The notes under the pieces are model-generated. The model was not told the origin of the DNA and made no database searches. It was given only the letters and a program-made list of their open reading frames with translations. A stretch of 64,000 nt of DNA from Burkholderiales bacterium. GTDB taxonomy: Bacteria; Pseudomonadota; Gammaproteobacteria; Burkholderiales; Ga0077523. Shown here one piece after another: positions 1-9,728 of the stretch. How positions within the stretch are numbered: the first letter of the stretch is position 1; the number at the start of each line of letters is the position of its first letter. The translations under genes were made by a program, and so were the position numbers. The stretch spans positions 28,473-92,472 of the forward strand of contig JALHMS010000014.1 in assembly GCA_022843925.1 (NCBI GenBank), in the 5' to 3' direction.

Positions 1-2
1 TG

Positions 3-854
3 GATTCGTATCGCGAGAATGGTTTCGTGGTGGTGGAGGACGTCATCGATGCTGCGCTGCTCGCACGGTTGCGCGATACCGTCCGGGATGTCATGGAGGG
101 CGCGCGCGGGCTCACGACGCACAGCGATGTCTTCGATCTTGAACCGGGTCACCTGCCGGAGCAGCCGCGCGTCCGCCGCATCAAGAAGCCGCACCTCGTG
201 CGGAGCGTGTTCCGGGAAGTGCTCGATGCGCCCGTGCTGAAGGACGTCCTGCGGCACTTGCTCGGCCCCGACGTGCGCCTTCACGGATCCAAGCTCAATC
301 TGAAGTCGGCAGGGTTCGGCTCGCCGGTCGAATGGCATCAGGACTGGGCGTTCTACCCGCACACGAACGACGACATCCTCGCCATCGGGGTCATGCTGGA
401 CGACGTCGTGATGGAGAACGGCCCCATGCTCGTGCTGCCCGGCACCCACCGGGGCCCCACGTACGATCACCACGCCGACGGCCGCTTCTGTGGCGCGATG
501 GATCTCTCGGCAACCGGTCTGGATGTCTCCAAGGCGGTGGCATGCACGGGCCGCGCGGGCTCGGCGTCCTTCCACCACGTGCGTCTCGTCCACGGATCGG
601 CCCAGAACACGTCCACGCGGGAGCGCCAGCTCCTGCTCTACGAATGCGCTGCCGCCGATGCGTGGCCCCTGGTGAATTTCACGAACCTCGAAGACTTCGA
701 CAGTCGCATGCTCTTCGGGAAGCCCACCATCGAGCCGCGCGTGGTGCCCGTACCGGTCCGCATGCCGTTGCCGCCCGCCCTCAATCAAGGCTCCATCTAC
801 GAGAACCAGACCGCCGTGGCGAACCGCTTCTTCAAGGTGAGCGCAGCCACCTGA
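3..854 (+). CDS. Phytanoyl-CoA dioxygenase (PhyH) family protein, 5' end outside window
   Basis: Frame is open from the window edge (DSYRENGFVVVEDVID...); PhyH-like WHQDWAFYPHTNDD and LVHGSAQN motifs (2OG-Fe(II) ligands). Confidence 0.85.
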   Translation, partial: DSYRENGFVVVEDVIDAALLARLRDTVRDVMEGARGLTTHSDVFDLEPGHLPEQPRVRRIKKPHLVRSVFREVLDAPVLKDVLRHLLGPDVRLHGSKLNLKSAGFGSPVEWHQDWAFYPHTNDDILAIGVMLDDVVMENGPMLVLPGTHRGPTYDHHADGRFCGAMDLSATGLDVSKAVACTGRAGSASFHHVRLVHGSAQNTSTRERQLLLYECAAADAWPLVNFTNLEDFDSRMLFGKPTIEPRVVPVPVRMPLPPALNQGSIYENQTAVANRFFKVSAAT

Positions 855-864
855 CGTCGGGCGG

Positions 865-1731
865 TCAAGGTGAGTGCCGCGACCTGACCGTTGTCTTCGG
901 TGTCGTCGACGCCACCGGGTCCGTGGCGGTCTTGTCGGACACCGCCTGCTTCCAACCGAGGGCGCGCGAGATCTTCGCCGCGGTGTCGCGCAGGGCGCTG
1001 CGGGCCTTGGGCACATTGACCTTCGCGTCGCGCTGCTGCACGTGCACCACGTTCAATGCCGCAACGATGCCGAACCGGTCGAAGATGGGGAAGCAGATAT
1101 CGGTGACCCCGGGGACCGTGTCGCTGGGACCCTCGTCGAAGCCGTGCTCGCGGATGGCGGCAAGGCGTCCGGCGAGTGAGGATCTGCGGTCCCGGATCCC
1201 TTTGCCGCCGGTCAGCAGTTCCGCCATGAACGGCGCCCGCTTTGCCTCGGGCTGGAAAGCGGCGATCACGCGCGCGGACACACGGTCGTCGCGGAACGGG
1301 AAGTGCGCACCGGGGCGTACGGAATAGCCGATAGGCTCCGGCGACTCCGCCCGTGCCAGCACCACCAGACGCGCATCGTGATGTACGCAAAGGTGCGTCG
1401 ACTGTCCGATCGCCCGCGCCAGGGACTGCATGTCGGGCTGAGCTGCGCTCACGAGCCGATCCACCGGTGGATGTCGGTGGGCGAGGTCGAAGAGCAGCAG
1501 CGTGAGGGCGTAGGTGCCATCCGTCTGGCGCGCGAGATAGCCGCGGCGGACGAGCACGTCGAGCATGCGGAAGAGTTCGTTCGCGGTGCGCCCGAGGCGC
1601 CGCGCGATCTCCTGGAGAGACAATCCGTGCTGCTCCGCAACAAGCAGTTCCAGGATGTCCAGCCCCTTCTCGAGGGCGGGGGCCGCATAGCGACTTTCCT
1701 CGTCCGGTCGTGCTGCTTTGCGCATTGACAT
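865..1731 (-). CDS. IclR family transcriptional regulator
   Basis: MSMRKAARPDEESRYAAPALEKGLDILELLVAEQHGLSLQEIARRLGRTANELFRMLDVLVRRGYL: IclR wHTH, then effector domain. The longer 414-aa ORF start is unlikely. Confidence 0.85.
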   Translation of the reverse strand: MSMRKAARPDEESRYAAPALEKGLDILELLVAEQHGLSLQEIARRLGRTANELFRMLDVLVRRGYLARQTDGTYALTLLLFDLAHRHPPVDRLVSAAQPDMQSLARAIGQSTHLCVHHDARLVVLARAESPEPIGYSVRPGAHFPFRDDRVSARVIAAFQPEAKRAPFMAELLTGGKGIRDRRSSLAGRLAAIREHGFDEGPSDTVPGVTDICFPIFDRFGIVAALNVVHVQQRDAKVNVPKARSALRDTAAKISRALGWKQAVSDKTATDPVASTTPKTTVRSRHSP

Positions 1732-1846
1732 TCGTCTCCGCTGGTTTTTATCGTTGAAACGGGATTTCAATAATAAAGAGCTGTTGCGTGCCCCGCATCG
1801 CCACGCTGGGTAGTCCGTTCTGAGAGAGCAACCCCGGCTTCGGCAG

Positions 1847-2989
1847 GTGCCGACACCGGATCCGTCCACCACGCTGGAGGAGCATCTCGTGAGCACGTCA
1901 AAACTCGTCACCCGCACTGTTCGCCGCATGATTCGCAACGTCGCCGCAGTTTTCGCCCTGGCCCTCGCCGGGGGCGCCCAGGCGGCTGACCCCGGCTTTC
2001 CACCGCCCTCGGGTGATCCGGCCTTCGTACCGTCCAGTGCCCGGCTGGATCGCATCTTCGACGGCGGCTGCATGCTGACCGAAGGCGTCGCCGCCGGCCA
2101 CGACGGCATGATCTACTTCAGCGACATCACGTTCACAGCCTTCTGCAAGGATGCCGATGGCCGGTTCAGCCAGGCGGGGAACATCTTCCGGTTCGATCCG
2201 AAGAGCGGCCAGACCACGGTGTTCCGCAGCCCCTCCGGCATGTCGAACGGACTCAAGTTCGATCGCGACGGCAACATGATCGCAGCGCTCGGTGCCGACT
2301 ACGGCGGCCGCATGCTGATCAAGACCGACATGAAGACCGGCCGCAGCTACATCCTCGCGGGCAAGTACGACGGGCGCGCCTTCAATGCGCTGAACGACGT
2401 CACCATCGACGAGAAGGGCCGGATGTATTTCACCGATCCGCGCTACCTCGGTCACGAGCCCATCTTCCAGGACGGCTACGCCGCTTATCGACTCGATCCC
2501 GACGGCACGGTGACCCGGGTCGCGGCCAACTGCGGCAAGTGCAACGGCATCCTGATCTCGCCCGACCAGAAGACGATGTACATCGTCAGCAACGACAACG
2601 GCTGGTTCGAGTTCCAGAACCTGAAGAAGGGCGAGAGTCCGCTGCAGAACGCGCATCTGCTGCAGGCATTCGACGTCGATGCCGACGGCAATCTCTCGAA
2701 CCGGCGCGTTCTCATCGACTACGGCAAGCTCGCGAAGCCCTGCAGCGGACCCGACGGCATGATCGCGGACCAGGATGGCAACCTCTGGGTGGCATCGCGT
2801 TGCGAGTATCGACCGGGCATCCAGGTGCTTTCGCCGGCCGGGAAGGAACTCGCGTTCATCCCCACCGGCACCGAGCTGCCCACCAATGTCGGTTTCGGGC
2901 GCGGCGCCGATGCGAACCTGCTGTACATCACTTCCGGCAAGAGCCTCTACCGCATCCGTGTCGGCAAGAAGGGCTATCAGCTACCATGA
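1847..2989 (+). CDS. SMP-30/gluconolactonase-like beta-propeller protein, exported
   Basis: Signal-peptide-like N-terminus (...VFALALAGGAQAADPGF) and SMP-30-like DGMIYFSDIT, GLKFDRDGNMIAA, NDVTIDEKGRMYFTDPRY. Start may be downstream (GTG 1889 or ATG 1928). Confidence 0.8.
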   Translation: MPTPDPSTTLEEHLVSTSKLVTRTVRRMIRNVAAVFALALAGGAQAADPGFPPPSGDPAFVPSSARLDRIFDGGCMLTEGVAAGHDGMIYFSDITFTAFCKDADGRFSQAGNIFRFDPKSGQTTVFRSPSGMSNGLKFDRDGNMIAALGADYGGRMLIKTDMKTGRSYILAGKYDGRAFNALNDVTIDEKGRMYFTDPRYLGHEPIFQDGYAAYRLDPDGTVTRVAANCGKCNGILISPDQKTMYIVSNDNGWFEFQNLKKGESPLQNAHLLQAFDVDADGNLSNRRVLIDYGKLAKPCSGPDGMIADQDGNLWVASRCEYRPGIQVLSPAGKELAFIPTGTELPTNVGFGRGADANLLYITSGKSLYRIRVGKKGYQLP

Positions 2990-3060
2990 TGCGCGGAACT
3001 CGACGGTGAACCGACGGTTGCGGTGCCGCCCTGCGGACCCGCGACCGGCCCACGAAGGAA

Positions 3061-3939
3061 GTGCTGCTCATGACCACCCACACCTGGCACGCGCGGAACG
3101 CCGCTTCGCATCACGTCCTGTCGGCAGGCGAGAAGGAGGCCTTCGATCGCGACGGATTCCACTTCCCGGTCCGCGTGTTCACGCCCGACGAGATCGCCGG
3201 CCATCGCGCGCGTCTCGAAGCCTTCGAACGCCGCATGGGCGGGCCCCTTCGCGGGCAGATGCGGAACAAGCCGCACCTGCTGTTCACCTGGGCCGACGAG
3301 ATCGTGCGGCATCCGCGCATCCTCGACGCCGTCGAGGATGTCCTCGGCCCGGACCTCATGGTGTGGAGTGCCAACTTCTTCACGAAGGAGGCCAGCGATC
3401 CCTCGTACGTCTCGTGGCACCAGGACTCCACCTACTGGGGGCTGTCCGAACCCGACGTGGTGACCGCGTGGGTCGCGTTCTCGGACTCCGTGCCGGAGAA
3501 CGGCTGCATGCGCGTGATGCCCGGAACCCACCTGATGGACCAATTGCCCCACGTCGACACCTTCGCGACGGGCAATCTTCTGACGCGCGGACAGGAGGTG
3601 CAGGTGGACGTGGACCCGGCGCTCGCCGTCGACATCTCCCTGCAGCCTGGCGAAATGTCCCTGCACCACGTGCTGCTCGTGCACGGATCCGAGCCCAACC
3701 CGTCGACCCGGCGTCGGATCGGTTTGGCGATCCGCTACGTGCCGCCGTACGTCCGGCAGACGGCGGGGCCGCGGGACTCCGCGATGCTCGTGCGCGGTAC
3801 CGACCGCTATCACCACTTCGATCCGGAGCCGCGTCCCAAGGTCGACTTCGGCGACGCCGAGCGCGCGGTACACCAGCGCATCACCGAGGATGCAGCCCGT
3901 ATCCTGTACCGCGGCACGGAGAAGGCCGCGCCGATATAG
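3061..3939 (+). CDS. Phytanoyl-CoA dioxygenase (PhyH) family protein
   Basis: FDRDGFHFPVRVFTPDEI, SWHQDSTYWGLSEPDVVTAWVAFSDSVPENGCMRVMPGTH, HHVLLVHGSEPNPSTRRRIGLAIRY. Confidence 0.88.
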   Translation: MLLMTTHTWHARNAASHHVLSAGEKEAFDRDGFHFPVRVFTPDEIAGHRARLEAFERRMGGPLRGQMRNKPHLLFTWADEIVRHPRILDAVEDVLGPDLMVWSANFFTKEASDPSYVSWHQDSTYWGLSEPDVVTAWVAFSDSVPENGCMRVMPGTHLMDQLPHVDTFATGNLLTRGQEVQVDVDPALAVDISLQPGEMSLHHVLLVHGSEPNPSTRRRIGLAIRYVPPYVRQTAGPRDSAMLVRGTDRYHHFDPEPRPKVDFGDAERAVHQRITEDAARILYRGTEKAAPI

Positions 3940-4012
3940 TCGCGGCACCATGCGGTATCGGGCGGCGGGGTCGGGCAGACATCACGGCGGATCGAACCAG
4001 GGGGAGAGATCG

Positions 4013-5038
4013 ATGGATGCTTTCGGACGGAGCCTGCTTGCCGGGCTCGCGCTGCTCACGGCGTGGGGGCTGCCGCCGGCGGTGCAGGCCCAGCAGCCGA
4101 TCCGGTGGAAGATGATGTCGCTGTGGGGCGCGGGATCCCTGCCCCAGAAACTCGACGACCAGTTCGCGGCGCGCGTGAAGGCACTGAGCGGCGGCCGCCT
4201 CGTGATCGAGTCGCTGCCCGGCGGCGCGATCGTCGCGGCCAGCGAGAGCCTGGATGCGCTGAGCGCGGGTGTGCTCGACATCCAGAACAGCGGCCCGGCC
4301 TACAACACCGGGAAGGACGCCGCCTTCGCGCTGATCGGCGATCTCTGCGGCGGTTGGGAGAGTCCCGAGCAGGCCCAGGCCTGGATGGACAACGGCGGCG
4401 GCCGCGAACTCGCGCGCGAGCTGTACCGCAAGTACAACGCCCATTTCGTCCGCGGCATCTGGTACGGGCACGAATCGCTCGTCTCGAAGAAGCCGCTGCG
4501 CACGCTTGCCGACTTCAAGGGGCTGAAGCTGCGTGCGCCCACGGGCATGGGACAGGACATCTTCCGCCTGCTGGGCGCAGCGCCCGTCAACCTGCCGGGC
4601 AGCGAGGTGTACACGGCGCTCGAGCGCGGCGTGGTCGACGCGGCCGACTGGGGCACGCTCTCGATGAACCAGGACCTCGGTTACCACAAGCTCGCGAAAT
4701 ACCCGAGCCATCCCGGTTTCCATTCGATGCCCATGAGCGATCTCGTGGTCAACGCCAGGAAGTGGAAGGCGCTGCCGGACGATCTCAAGCAGGTGGTCGA
4801 ACAGGCCGCCGACGAACTGAATCGCGACATGATCGCGAAGAACCGCGAGGCCGACGAGCGGGTGGCGCGCGCCGCGAAGCAGGCCGGCTTCGAGACCGTG
4901 GATCTCGCGGCGCCGGACCGCCGCCGATTCCGCGAAGTGGCCGAGGGCGTGTGGAAGACCTTCGCGGCACGCAGTCCGATGGCGAAGCGGGTGCACGAAT
5001 CGCAGGTGGCCTACCTCAGGAAGCTCGGTCTCCTGTAG
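4013..5038 (+). CDS. TRAP transporter substrate-binding protein (DctP family)
   Basis: Signal peptide; GGRLVIESLPGGAIVAASESLDALSAGVLDIQNSGPAY and LKLRAPTGMGQDIFRLLGAAPVNLPGSEVYTALERGVVDAADWG are DctP-like; followed by DctQ and DctM. Confidence 0.92.
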   Translation: MDAFGRSLLAGLALLTAWGLPPAVQAQQPIRWKMMSLWGAGSLPQKLDDQFAARVKALSGGRLVIESLPGGAIVAASESLDALSAGVLDIQNSGPAYNTGKDAAFALIGDLCGGWESPEQAQAWMDNGGGRELARELYRKYNAHFVRGIWYGHESLVSKKPLRTLADFKGLKLRAPTGMGQDIFRLLGAAPVNLPGSEVYTALERGVVDAADWGTLSMNQDLGYHKLAKYPSHPGFHSMPMSDLVVNARKWKALPDDLKQVVEQAADELNRDMIAKNREADERVARAAKQAGFETVDLAAPDRRRFREVAEGVWKTFAARSPMAKRVHESQVAYLRKLGLL

Positions 5039-5059
5039 GCCAGCGATGAATCAAGACCG

Positions 5060-5548
5060 ATGCGCACGCTGATCGATCGCGCGGTGGGGGCGATTGCCAC
5101 CGGCACCAGCGCGTGCTTCGTCGCCATCGTCGCCATCTCCGCGCTGGAGGTCGTGCTTCGATACGGGTTCGATTCACCCACGATCTGGGCGCACGAACTC
5201 TCGGTGGCGCTCGCCGCGTGCGCGTTCCTCCTCGGTGGGCCGGTCGTGCATCACCGGCGCGGGCACATCGCCATCACGTTCTTCCTGGAGCGCATGTCGC
5301 CATCCCGGAAGCGCCTCCTGGCCTGTCTCAACTCGCTGCTGACGGTGGTCTTCCTCGCATTGCTCTCGTGGGCGGCCACCGGCCAGGCGCTCCAGGCACT
5401 CGACAACCTGGAGACCTCGGGGACCGCGACGAACTGGCCCACGCCGGTCGTGCTGAAGAGTCTGCTCGCGCTCTGTGCGCTGTGGATGCTGCTGCAGACC
5501 CTGGTGCAGTTCTGGCGCGACGTACGCGCCGTCGGCCGTTCGCCATGA
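5060..5548 (+). CDS. TRAP transporter small permease (DctQ family)
   Basis: 162-aa membrane protein between dctP-like and dctM-like genes; WAHELSVALAACAFLLGGPVVHHRRGHIAITFF. Confidence 0.9.
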   Translation: MRTLIDRAVGAIATGTSACFVAIVAISALEVVLRYGFDSPTIWAHELSVALAACAFLLGGPVVHHRRGHIAITFFLERMSPSRKRLLACLNSLLTVVFLALLSWAATGQALQALDNLETSGTATNWPTPVVLKSLLALCALWMLLQTLVQFWRDVRAVGRSP

Positions 5549-6858
5549 GCATCGAATGGATCACGATCCTGATGTTCGGCGGCATGCTCGCGCTGCTGAT
5601 GCTCGGGCTCCCGCTCGCGTTCGTCACGGGTCTGATCGGGACCGTCTTCTGCGTGGCCCTCTTCGGTCTCGACGGCCTCCAGCTCGTCGCGACGCGGATC
5701 TACAGCTTCGTCGGCGAGTACGTGCTGGTCTCGGTGCCGATGTTCGTGATGATGGCGTCGATCATGGAGCGCTCCGGCGTCGCCAAGGACCTCTTCGACG
5801 CCATGCGCGTGTGGGCCGGTCGCCTGCCGGGCGGACTCGCGATCCAGACGATGGTGGCGGCGACACTGATGGGGGCCATGACCGGGATCATCGGCGGCGA
5901 GATCGTCCTCCTCGGGCTGATCGCGCTGCCGCAGATGCTGCGCCTCGGCTACGACAAGCGCCTCGCCATCGGGACGATCTGCGCGGGCGGTTCCCTCGGC
6001 ACGATGATCCCGCCGTCCATCGTGCTCATCATCTACGGGCTCACGGTGAACGTGCCGATCGGCGATCTGTTCGTCGCGAACCTCGTCCCCGGCCTGATGC
6101 TGTCGGTGGCCTACATGGGCTATATCTTCGTGCGCTGTCAGATGAATCCCCGGTTCGGCCCGCCGGCACCGGCTCACGAACACCGGATCTCGCTCGGCGC
6201 GAAGCTTCGCCTGATGCGAAGCCTCCTGCTGCCGCTGCTCGTCATCGCCTCGGTGCTCGGGACCATCTACACCGGCATCGCTTCGGTGACCGAGGCGGCC
6301 GCCATGGGCGTGGTCGGGACGATGATCGCGTCCGCCCTGCGCGGGGAGCTGAACCTGAAAGTGCTGCGGGAGGCTTCGCGGATCACGCTCGACACGTGCG
6401 GCATGCTGCTCTGGCTGTCGTTCGGCGCCACCGCCATGATCGGCGTCTACAACCTGGCGGGCGGCCCCGGCTTCATCCGCGATCTGTTCCTCGGATTCGA
6501 CCTGCCCCCCATCGGCACGGTGCTCGTGATGCAGGCCATCCTGATCGTGCTCGGCTGCATCATGGACTGGGTCGGCATCTGCCTGCTCACCATGCCGATC
6601 TTCGTGCCGATCGTCGTCGGCCTGGGCTACGACCCCGTGTGGTTCGGCGTGCTCTTCTGCCTCAACATGCAGATCTCGTACATCTCCCCGCCCTTCGGGC
6701 CGGCGGCGTTCTACCTCAAGGGTGTCGCCCCGCCCGAGATCAGCCTCAACGACATCTTCGCGTCCGTCTCGCCCTTCATCATCCTGCAGGCGATCGTGCT
6801 CGCGCTGGTGGTGAGCGCACCCGGGATCGCCCTGTGGCTGCCTGGCCTGAAAGGTTGA
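5545..6858 (+). CDS. TRAP transporter large permease (DctM family)
   Basis: MSIEWITILMFGGMLALLMLGLPLAFVTGL...; GTMIPPSIVLIIYGLTVNVPIGDLFVANLVPGLML. Start overlaps dctQ stop by ATGA. Confidence 0.93.
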   Translation: MSIEWITILMFGGMLALLMLGLPLAFVTGLIGTVFCVALFGLDGLQLVATRIYSFVGEYVLVSVPMFVMMASIMERSGVAKDLFDAMRVWAGRLPGGLAIQTMVAATLMGAMTGIIGGEIVLLGLIALPQMLRLGYDKRLAIGTICAGGSLGTMIPPSIVLIIYGLTVNVPIGDLFVANLVPGLMLSVAYMGYIFVRCQMNPRFGPPAPAHEHRISLGAKLRLMRSLLLPLLVIASVLGTIYTGIASVTEAAAMGVVGTMIASALRGELNLKVLREASRITLDTCGMLLWLSFGATAMIGVYNLAGGPGFIRDLFLGFDLPPIGTVLVMQAILIVLGCIMDWVGICLLTMPIFVPIVVGLGYDPVWFGVLFCLNMQISYISPPFGPAAFYLKGVAPPEISLNDIFASVSPFIILQAIVLALVVSAPGIALWLPGLKG

Positions 6859-7142
6859 CCCCCTGGGATTCCCCGCGGCGGCGCGGAAAGCCGGTCCGCC
6901 AGCCCCCCAAGGCTGCCGGAGAAGTCGAAGGCGGGACCCTGCGTGGCGACGACCCTCCGCCGACATTTCCTCACCGGCCGTCGGAACCGTTCCCGGGCTG
7001 GCCGGTCACAGCCCCGTTCGGCGCCTGACACGAGCAAGGTTTTTCGTGCGACGCCGTGCACCGGGGTGGACCCAAGATATCGGAGCGGCGCGATTCCGGG
7101 GAGGATTGCGCCATTCCCACTCACGCTCGCAGGAGAGCATCG

Positions 7143-7559
7143 ATGAAACGCCAGATCTGCCTCGCCATCCTCGCGCTCGCCTCCACCGGGGCTGCGCTCG
7201 CCGAGGAGCAGTACTACACCAACATCGAGGATGCGGCCCTCATCCGCGAAGAGCACCTGTGGCGGTTCGAGTCCGACTCCGTGACGCGCCAGGCCGACAT
7301 GGTCCGCTTCGACGTCAAGGCCGGTTGGAAGTCGCCGGAAACGAGACCCGCCACCGAGGCGCCCGGGCGCGTGATCCGCTTCCTCGCCCGCTGCGAGTCG
7401 AAGGAGCTGGCCCTGATGGCCGTCGCGGTGCTGGACAACAGCCGGCGGGTCGTGAAGACCTTCGGCATCGCCCCGGGTGGTTGGGACTGGGCCCTGCCCG
7501 CCAAGGGCACGACCGAAGCGGAACTGCTCGACAAGGCGTGTTCGGTGCGGTTGCTCTAG
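7143..7559 (+). CDS. Small exported protein, surface-adhesin E-like (tentative)
   Basis: Signal peptide MKRQICLAILALASTGAALA; WRFESDSVTRQADMVRFDVKAGWKSPE; C-terminal DKACSV. Confidence 0.55.
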   Translation: MKRQICLAILALASTGAALAEEQYYTNIEDAALIREEHLWRFESDSVTRQADMVRFDVKAGWKSPETRPATEAPGRVIRFLARCESKELALMAVAVLDNSRRVVKTFGIAPGGWDWALPAKGTTEAELLDKACSVRLL

Positions 7560-7587
7560 GGGGTGATCCGCCGCAGCGGCCTCGCGG

Positions 7588-8097
7588 CTAACGGTTCCGA
7601 GCCCGATGTCTCCAGTGATACGGAGACACGGGGTTCGGCGCCTGCCAGAGACCGCGCCTCGCAGCCCGCGCCTCCCGCTCCGCCGCCTCGTACCGCCGGC
7701 GCATGGCGCCCCGTGCATTCGCCCACGCATGGCCGCGCCGGACGAGTTCGAGATTGACGTCGAGACCATCCGACACCCGCCGGAGATGGCCCAGCGTCCG
7801 GGCGTAGCGATCCCTCCCCCGGGTCTCCAGCCGCACGCGCTCGACCCGCACCAGTTCCTGCAGCGCACGACGGGCCTCGCGTCCTCCCGGCTGGTCGTGC
7901 TCCGGCGCATCGATGTAGAGGAGTCGTACGGTCTCCGGCTCGCCGCCGCGCGACCGGATCCGCACGGTGTCGCCGTCGGCCACGCTCACGACGCGCGCCT
8001 CGACGGTACGCGCGAGCGACGGCGGCGCGCACAGAAAGCAGGTCAGGGCGCACAGCAGGGTGGCTGAGAGCCGCGATGCGAGCCGACCCGTCGCCAT
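7588..8097 (-). CDS. Thermonuclease (SNase-like) family protein, exported
   Basis: ARVVSVADGDTVRIRS...VRLLYIDAPEHDQ...GRDRYARTLGHL...VNLELVRRGHAWA: SNase fold motifs after a signal peptide. Confidence 0.9.
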   Translation of the reverse strand: MATGRLASRLSATLLCALTCFLCAPPSLARTVEARVVSVADGDTVRIRSRGGEPETVRLLYIDAPEHDQPGGREARRALQELVRVERVRLETRGRDRYARTLGHLRRVSDGLDVNLELVRRGHAWANARGAMRRRYEAAEREARAARRGLWQAPNPVSPYHWRHRARNR

Positions 8098-8106
8098 CAG
8101 CGCATC

Positions 8107-8195
8107 ACACCGGTGATGGCACCCAATTTCACACCGGTGACGGCACCCACTTTCACACCGGTGATGGCACCCAATTTCACACCGGTGATGGCACC
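8107..8195. repeat. 24-bp tandem direct repeat, about 3.7 copies (acaccggtgatggcacccaatttc)
   Basis: Units at 8107, 8131, 8155 and partial 8179; each contains palindrome CACCGGTG; two units identical, one with two substitutions. Overlaps the pncB stop and lies upstream of the SNase-like gene on the minus strand. Confidence 0.9.
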
Positions 8196-9355
8196 GCGAA
8201 CACCTCCCTCAGGTAGGCCACGTACGACGGATCGTAGTCCATGGTCTTCTCGGGAGTGTCGCTGATCTTGGCCACCGGTTGGCCGTTGCAGCGGGTCATC
8301 TTGATGACGATCTGCAACGGGTCGACGCCCAGATCGTTGGTCAGGTTGGTGCCGAGCCCGAAGGCGGGCTTGCAGCGTCCGCGGAAGCGTTCGTAGAGGT
8401 CGATGCACAACGGGACGTTGAGGCTGTCGCTGAACACGAACGTCTTGGTGCGCGGATCGACCCGCATGCGGTGATAGTGGGCCAGCATCTTCTCGCCCCA
8501 CTCGAACGGGTCGCCGGAATCGTGGCGTACGCCGTCGAAGAGCTTGCAGAAGAAGAGATCGAAGTCGCGCAGGAAGGCGTCCATGCCGCACACGTCGGTG
8601 AGCGCTATCCCGAGGTCGCCGCGGTACTCCTCTGCCCACTTGTCGAAGGCGAAGCGCTGGGAGTCGCGCAGCCGCGGTCCCACGGCCTGACAGGCCTGCA
8701 GGTACTCGTGGGCCATGGTGCCGAGCGGCAGCATGCCTAGTTCGCGCGCGAAGAACACATTGCTGGTCCCGGTGAGACGCCCGCCGATCTCGTGCTGCAG
8801 CGTGCCGAGCACGCGGCGCTGCCAGTCGCCCGAGAAGCGTCGGCGCGTTCCGAAATCGGAGATGCGGAAGTCCTGATCGGGATACGCCTGCACGCGCTGG
8901 ATCTTCTCGGCGAGACGCCGTTCGCCCTCGGCCGTATCGAAGCCGGGCAGGCGGTTGCGGAACCAGACCTCGCTCACGATCGCGAGCACCGGCACCTCGA
9001 AGAGGATGGTGTGCAGCCAAGGACCGCGGATGGTGATGTCGATCCCGCCCGGGACGTCCGGCGCCCGGGAGACCTCGATGAAGCTCTCGTCCAGCTGGAA
9101 GAGCCGCAGGAGATCGACGTAGTCGCTCTTGAGGAACCGCAGGCCCCGCAGGTAGTCGAGTTCGTCGGGGTGGAAACGCAGGCTGCACAGGTGACGGATC
9201 TCGGCGCGGATCTCGTCCGCGTACGGTGCAAGGTCCACACCGCGGCTGCGGCAACGGAATCGATACTCGACCTGGGCGCCAGGGAACTGATGCAGGACGA
9301 CCTGCATCATCGAAAACTTGTAGAGGTCGGTATCGAGAAGGGACTGGATGACCAT
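8177..9355 (-). CDS. pncB: Nicotinate phosphoribosyltransferase
   Basis: [37 protein letters not shown]...[17 protein letters not shown]...[13 protein letters not shown]...[10 protein letters not shown]. Start at cat 9353-9355 rather than the longer ORF start. Confidence 0.94.
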   Translation of the reverse strand: MVIQSLLDTDLYKFSMMQVVLHQFPGAQVEYRFRCRSRGVDLAPYADEIRAEIRHLCSLRFHPDELDYLRGLRFLKSDYVDLLRLFQLDESFIEVSRAPDVPGGIDITIRGPWLHTILFEVPVLAIVSEVWFRNRLPGFDTAEGERRLAEKIQRVQAYPDQDFRISDFGTRRRFSGDWQRRVLGTLQHEIGGRLTGTSNVFFARELGMLPLGTMAHEYLQACQAVGPRLRDSQRFAFDKWAEEYRGDLGIALTDVCGMDAFLRDFDLFFCKLFDGVRHDSGDPFEWGEKMLAHYHRMRVDPRTKTFVFSDSLNVPLCIDLYERFRGRCKPAFGLGTNLTNDLGVDPLQIVIKMTRCNGQPVAKISDTPEKTMDYDPSYVAYLREVFAVPSPV

Positions 9356-9728
9356 CGCGCCCCTGGCGGTCGGCGGTGAAAGTCCGGCATTCTCGCCGAA
9401 AGCCGCCCAAGCGGGTACTGCGGTGGCGGGACGGCGCAGGAAGATGCCGAAACGACGCAGGCCATCGACCACGTTGTCGCGCACCGCTCGAACCCGATGG
9501 TTGTTGGGCTGCGCCTGGGTACGGATCCGACAGAAAGGGCGGCGGCGCCGACGATCTGAAGAAGTTACTGAAGTCTTGACGGTCCGCGATACTGGCTCTT
9601 CGCGACGGCGCTGCAGGCTGCGGTTCGGCTTGCTTGGTTCGCGCACCGTGTCGCCGGGTCTTTCCTCGCGGCCGTTGCGCGTTTCCGACTTCGAATACCG
9701 AGCGGCAACGATCGCTTTCGGAGAGCCC

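Noticed and set aside
5251-6966. 571-aa minus-strand ORF opposite dctM
   Set aside because: His/Asp/Arg-rich shadow frame; TRAP permease on the other strand is unambiguous.
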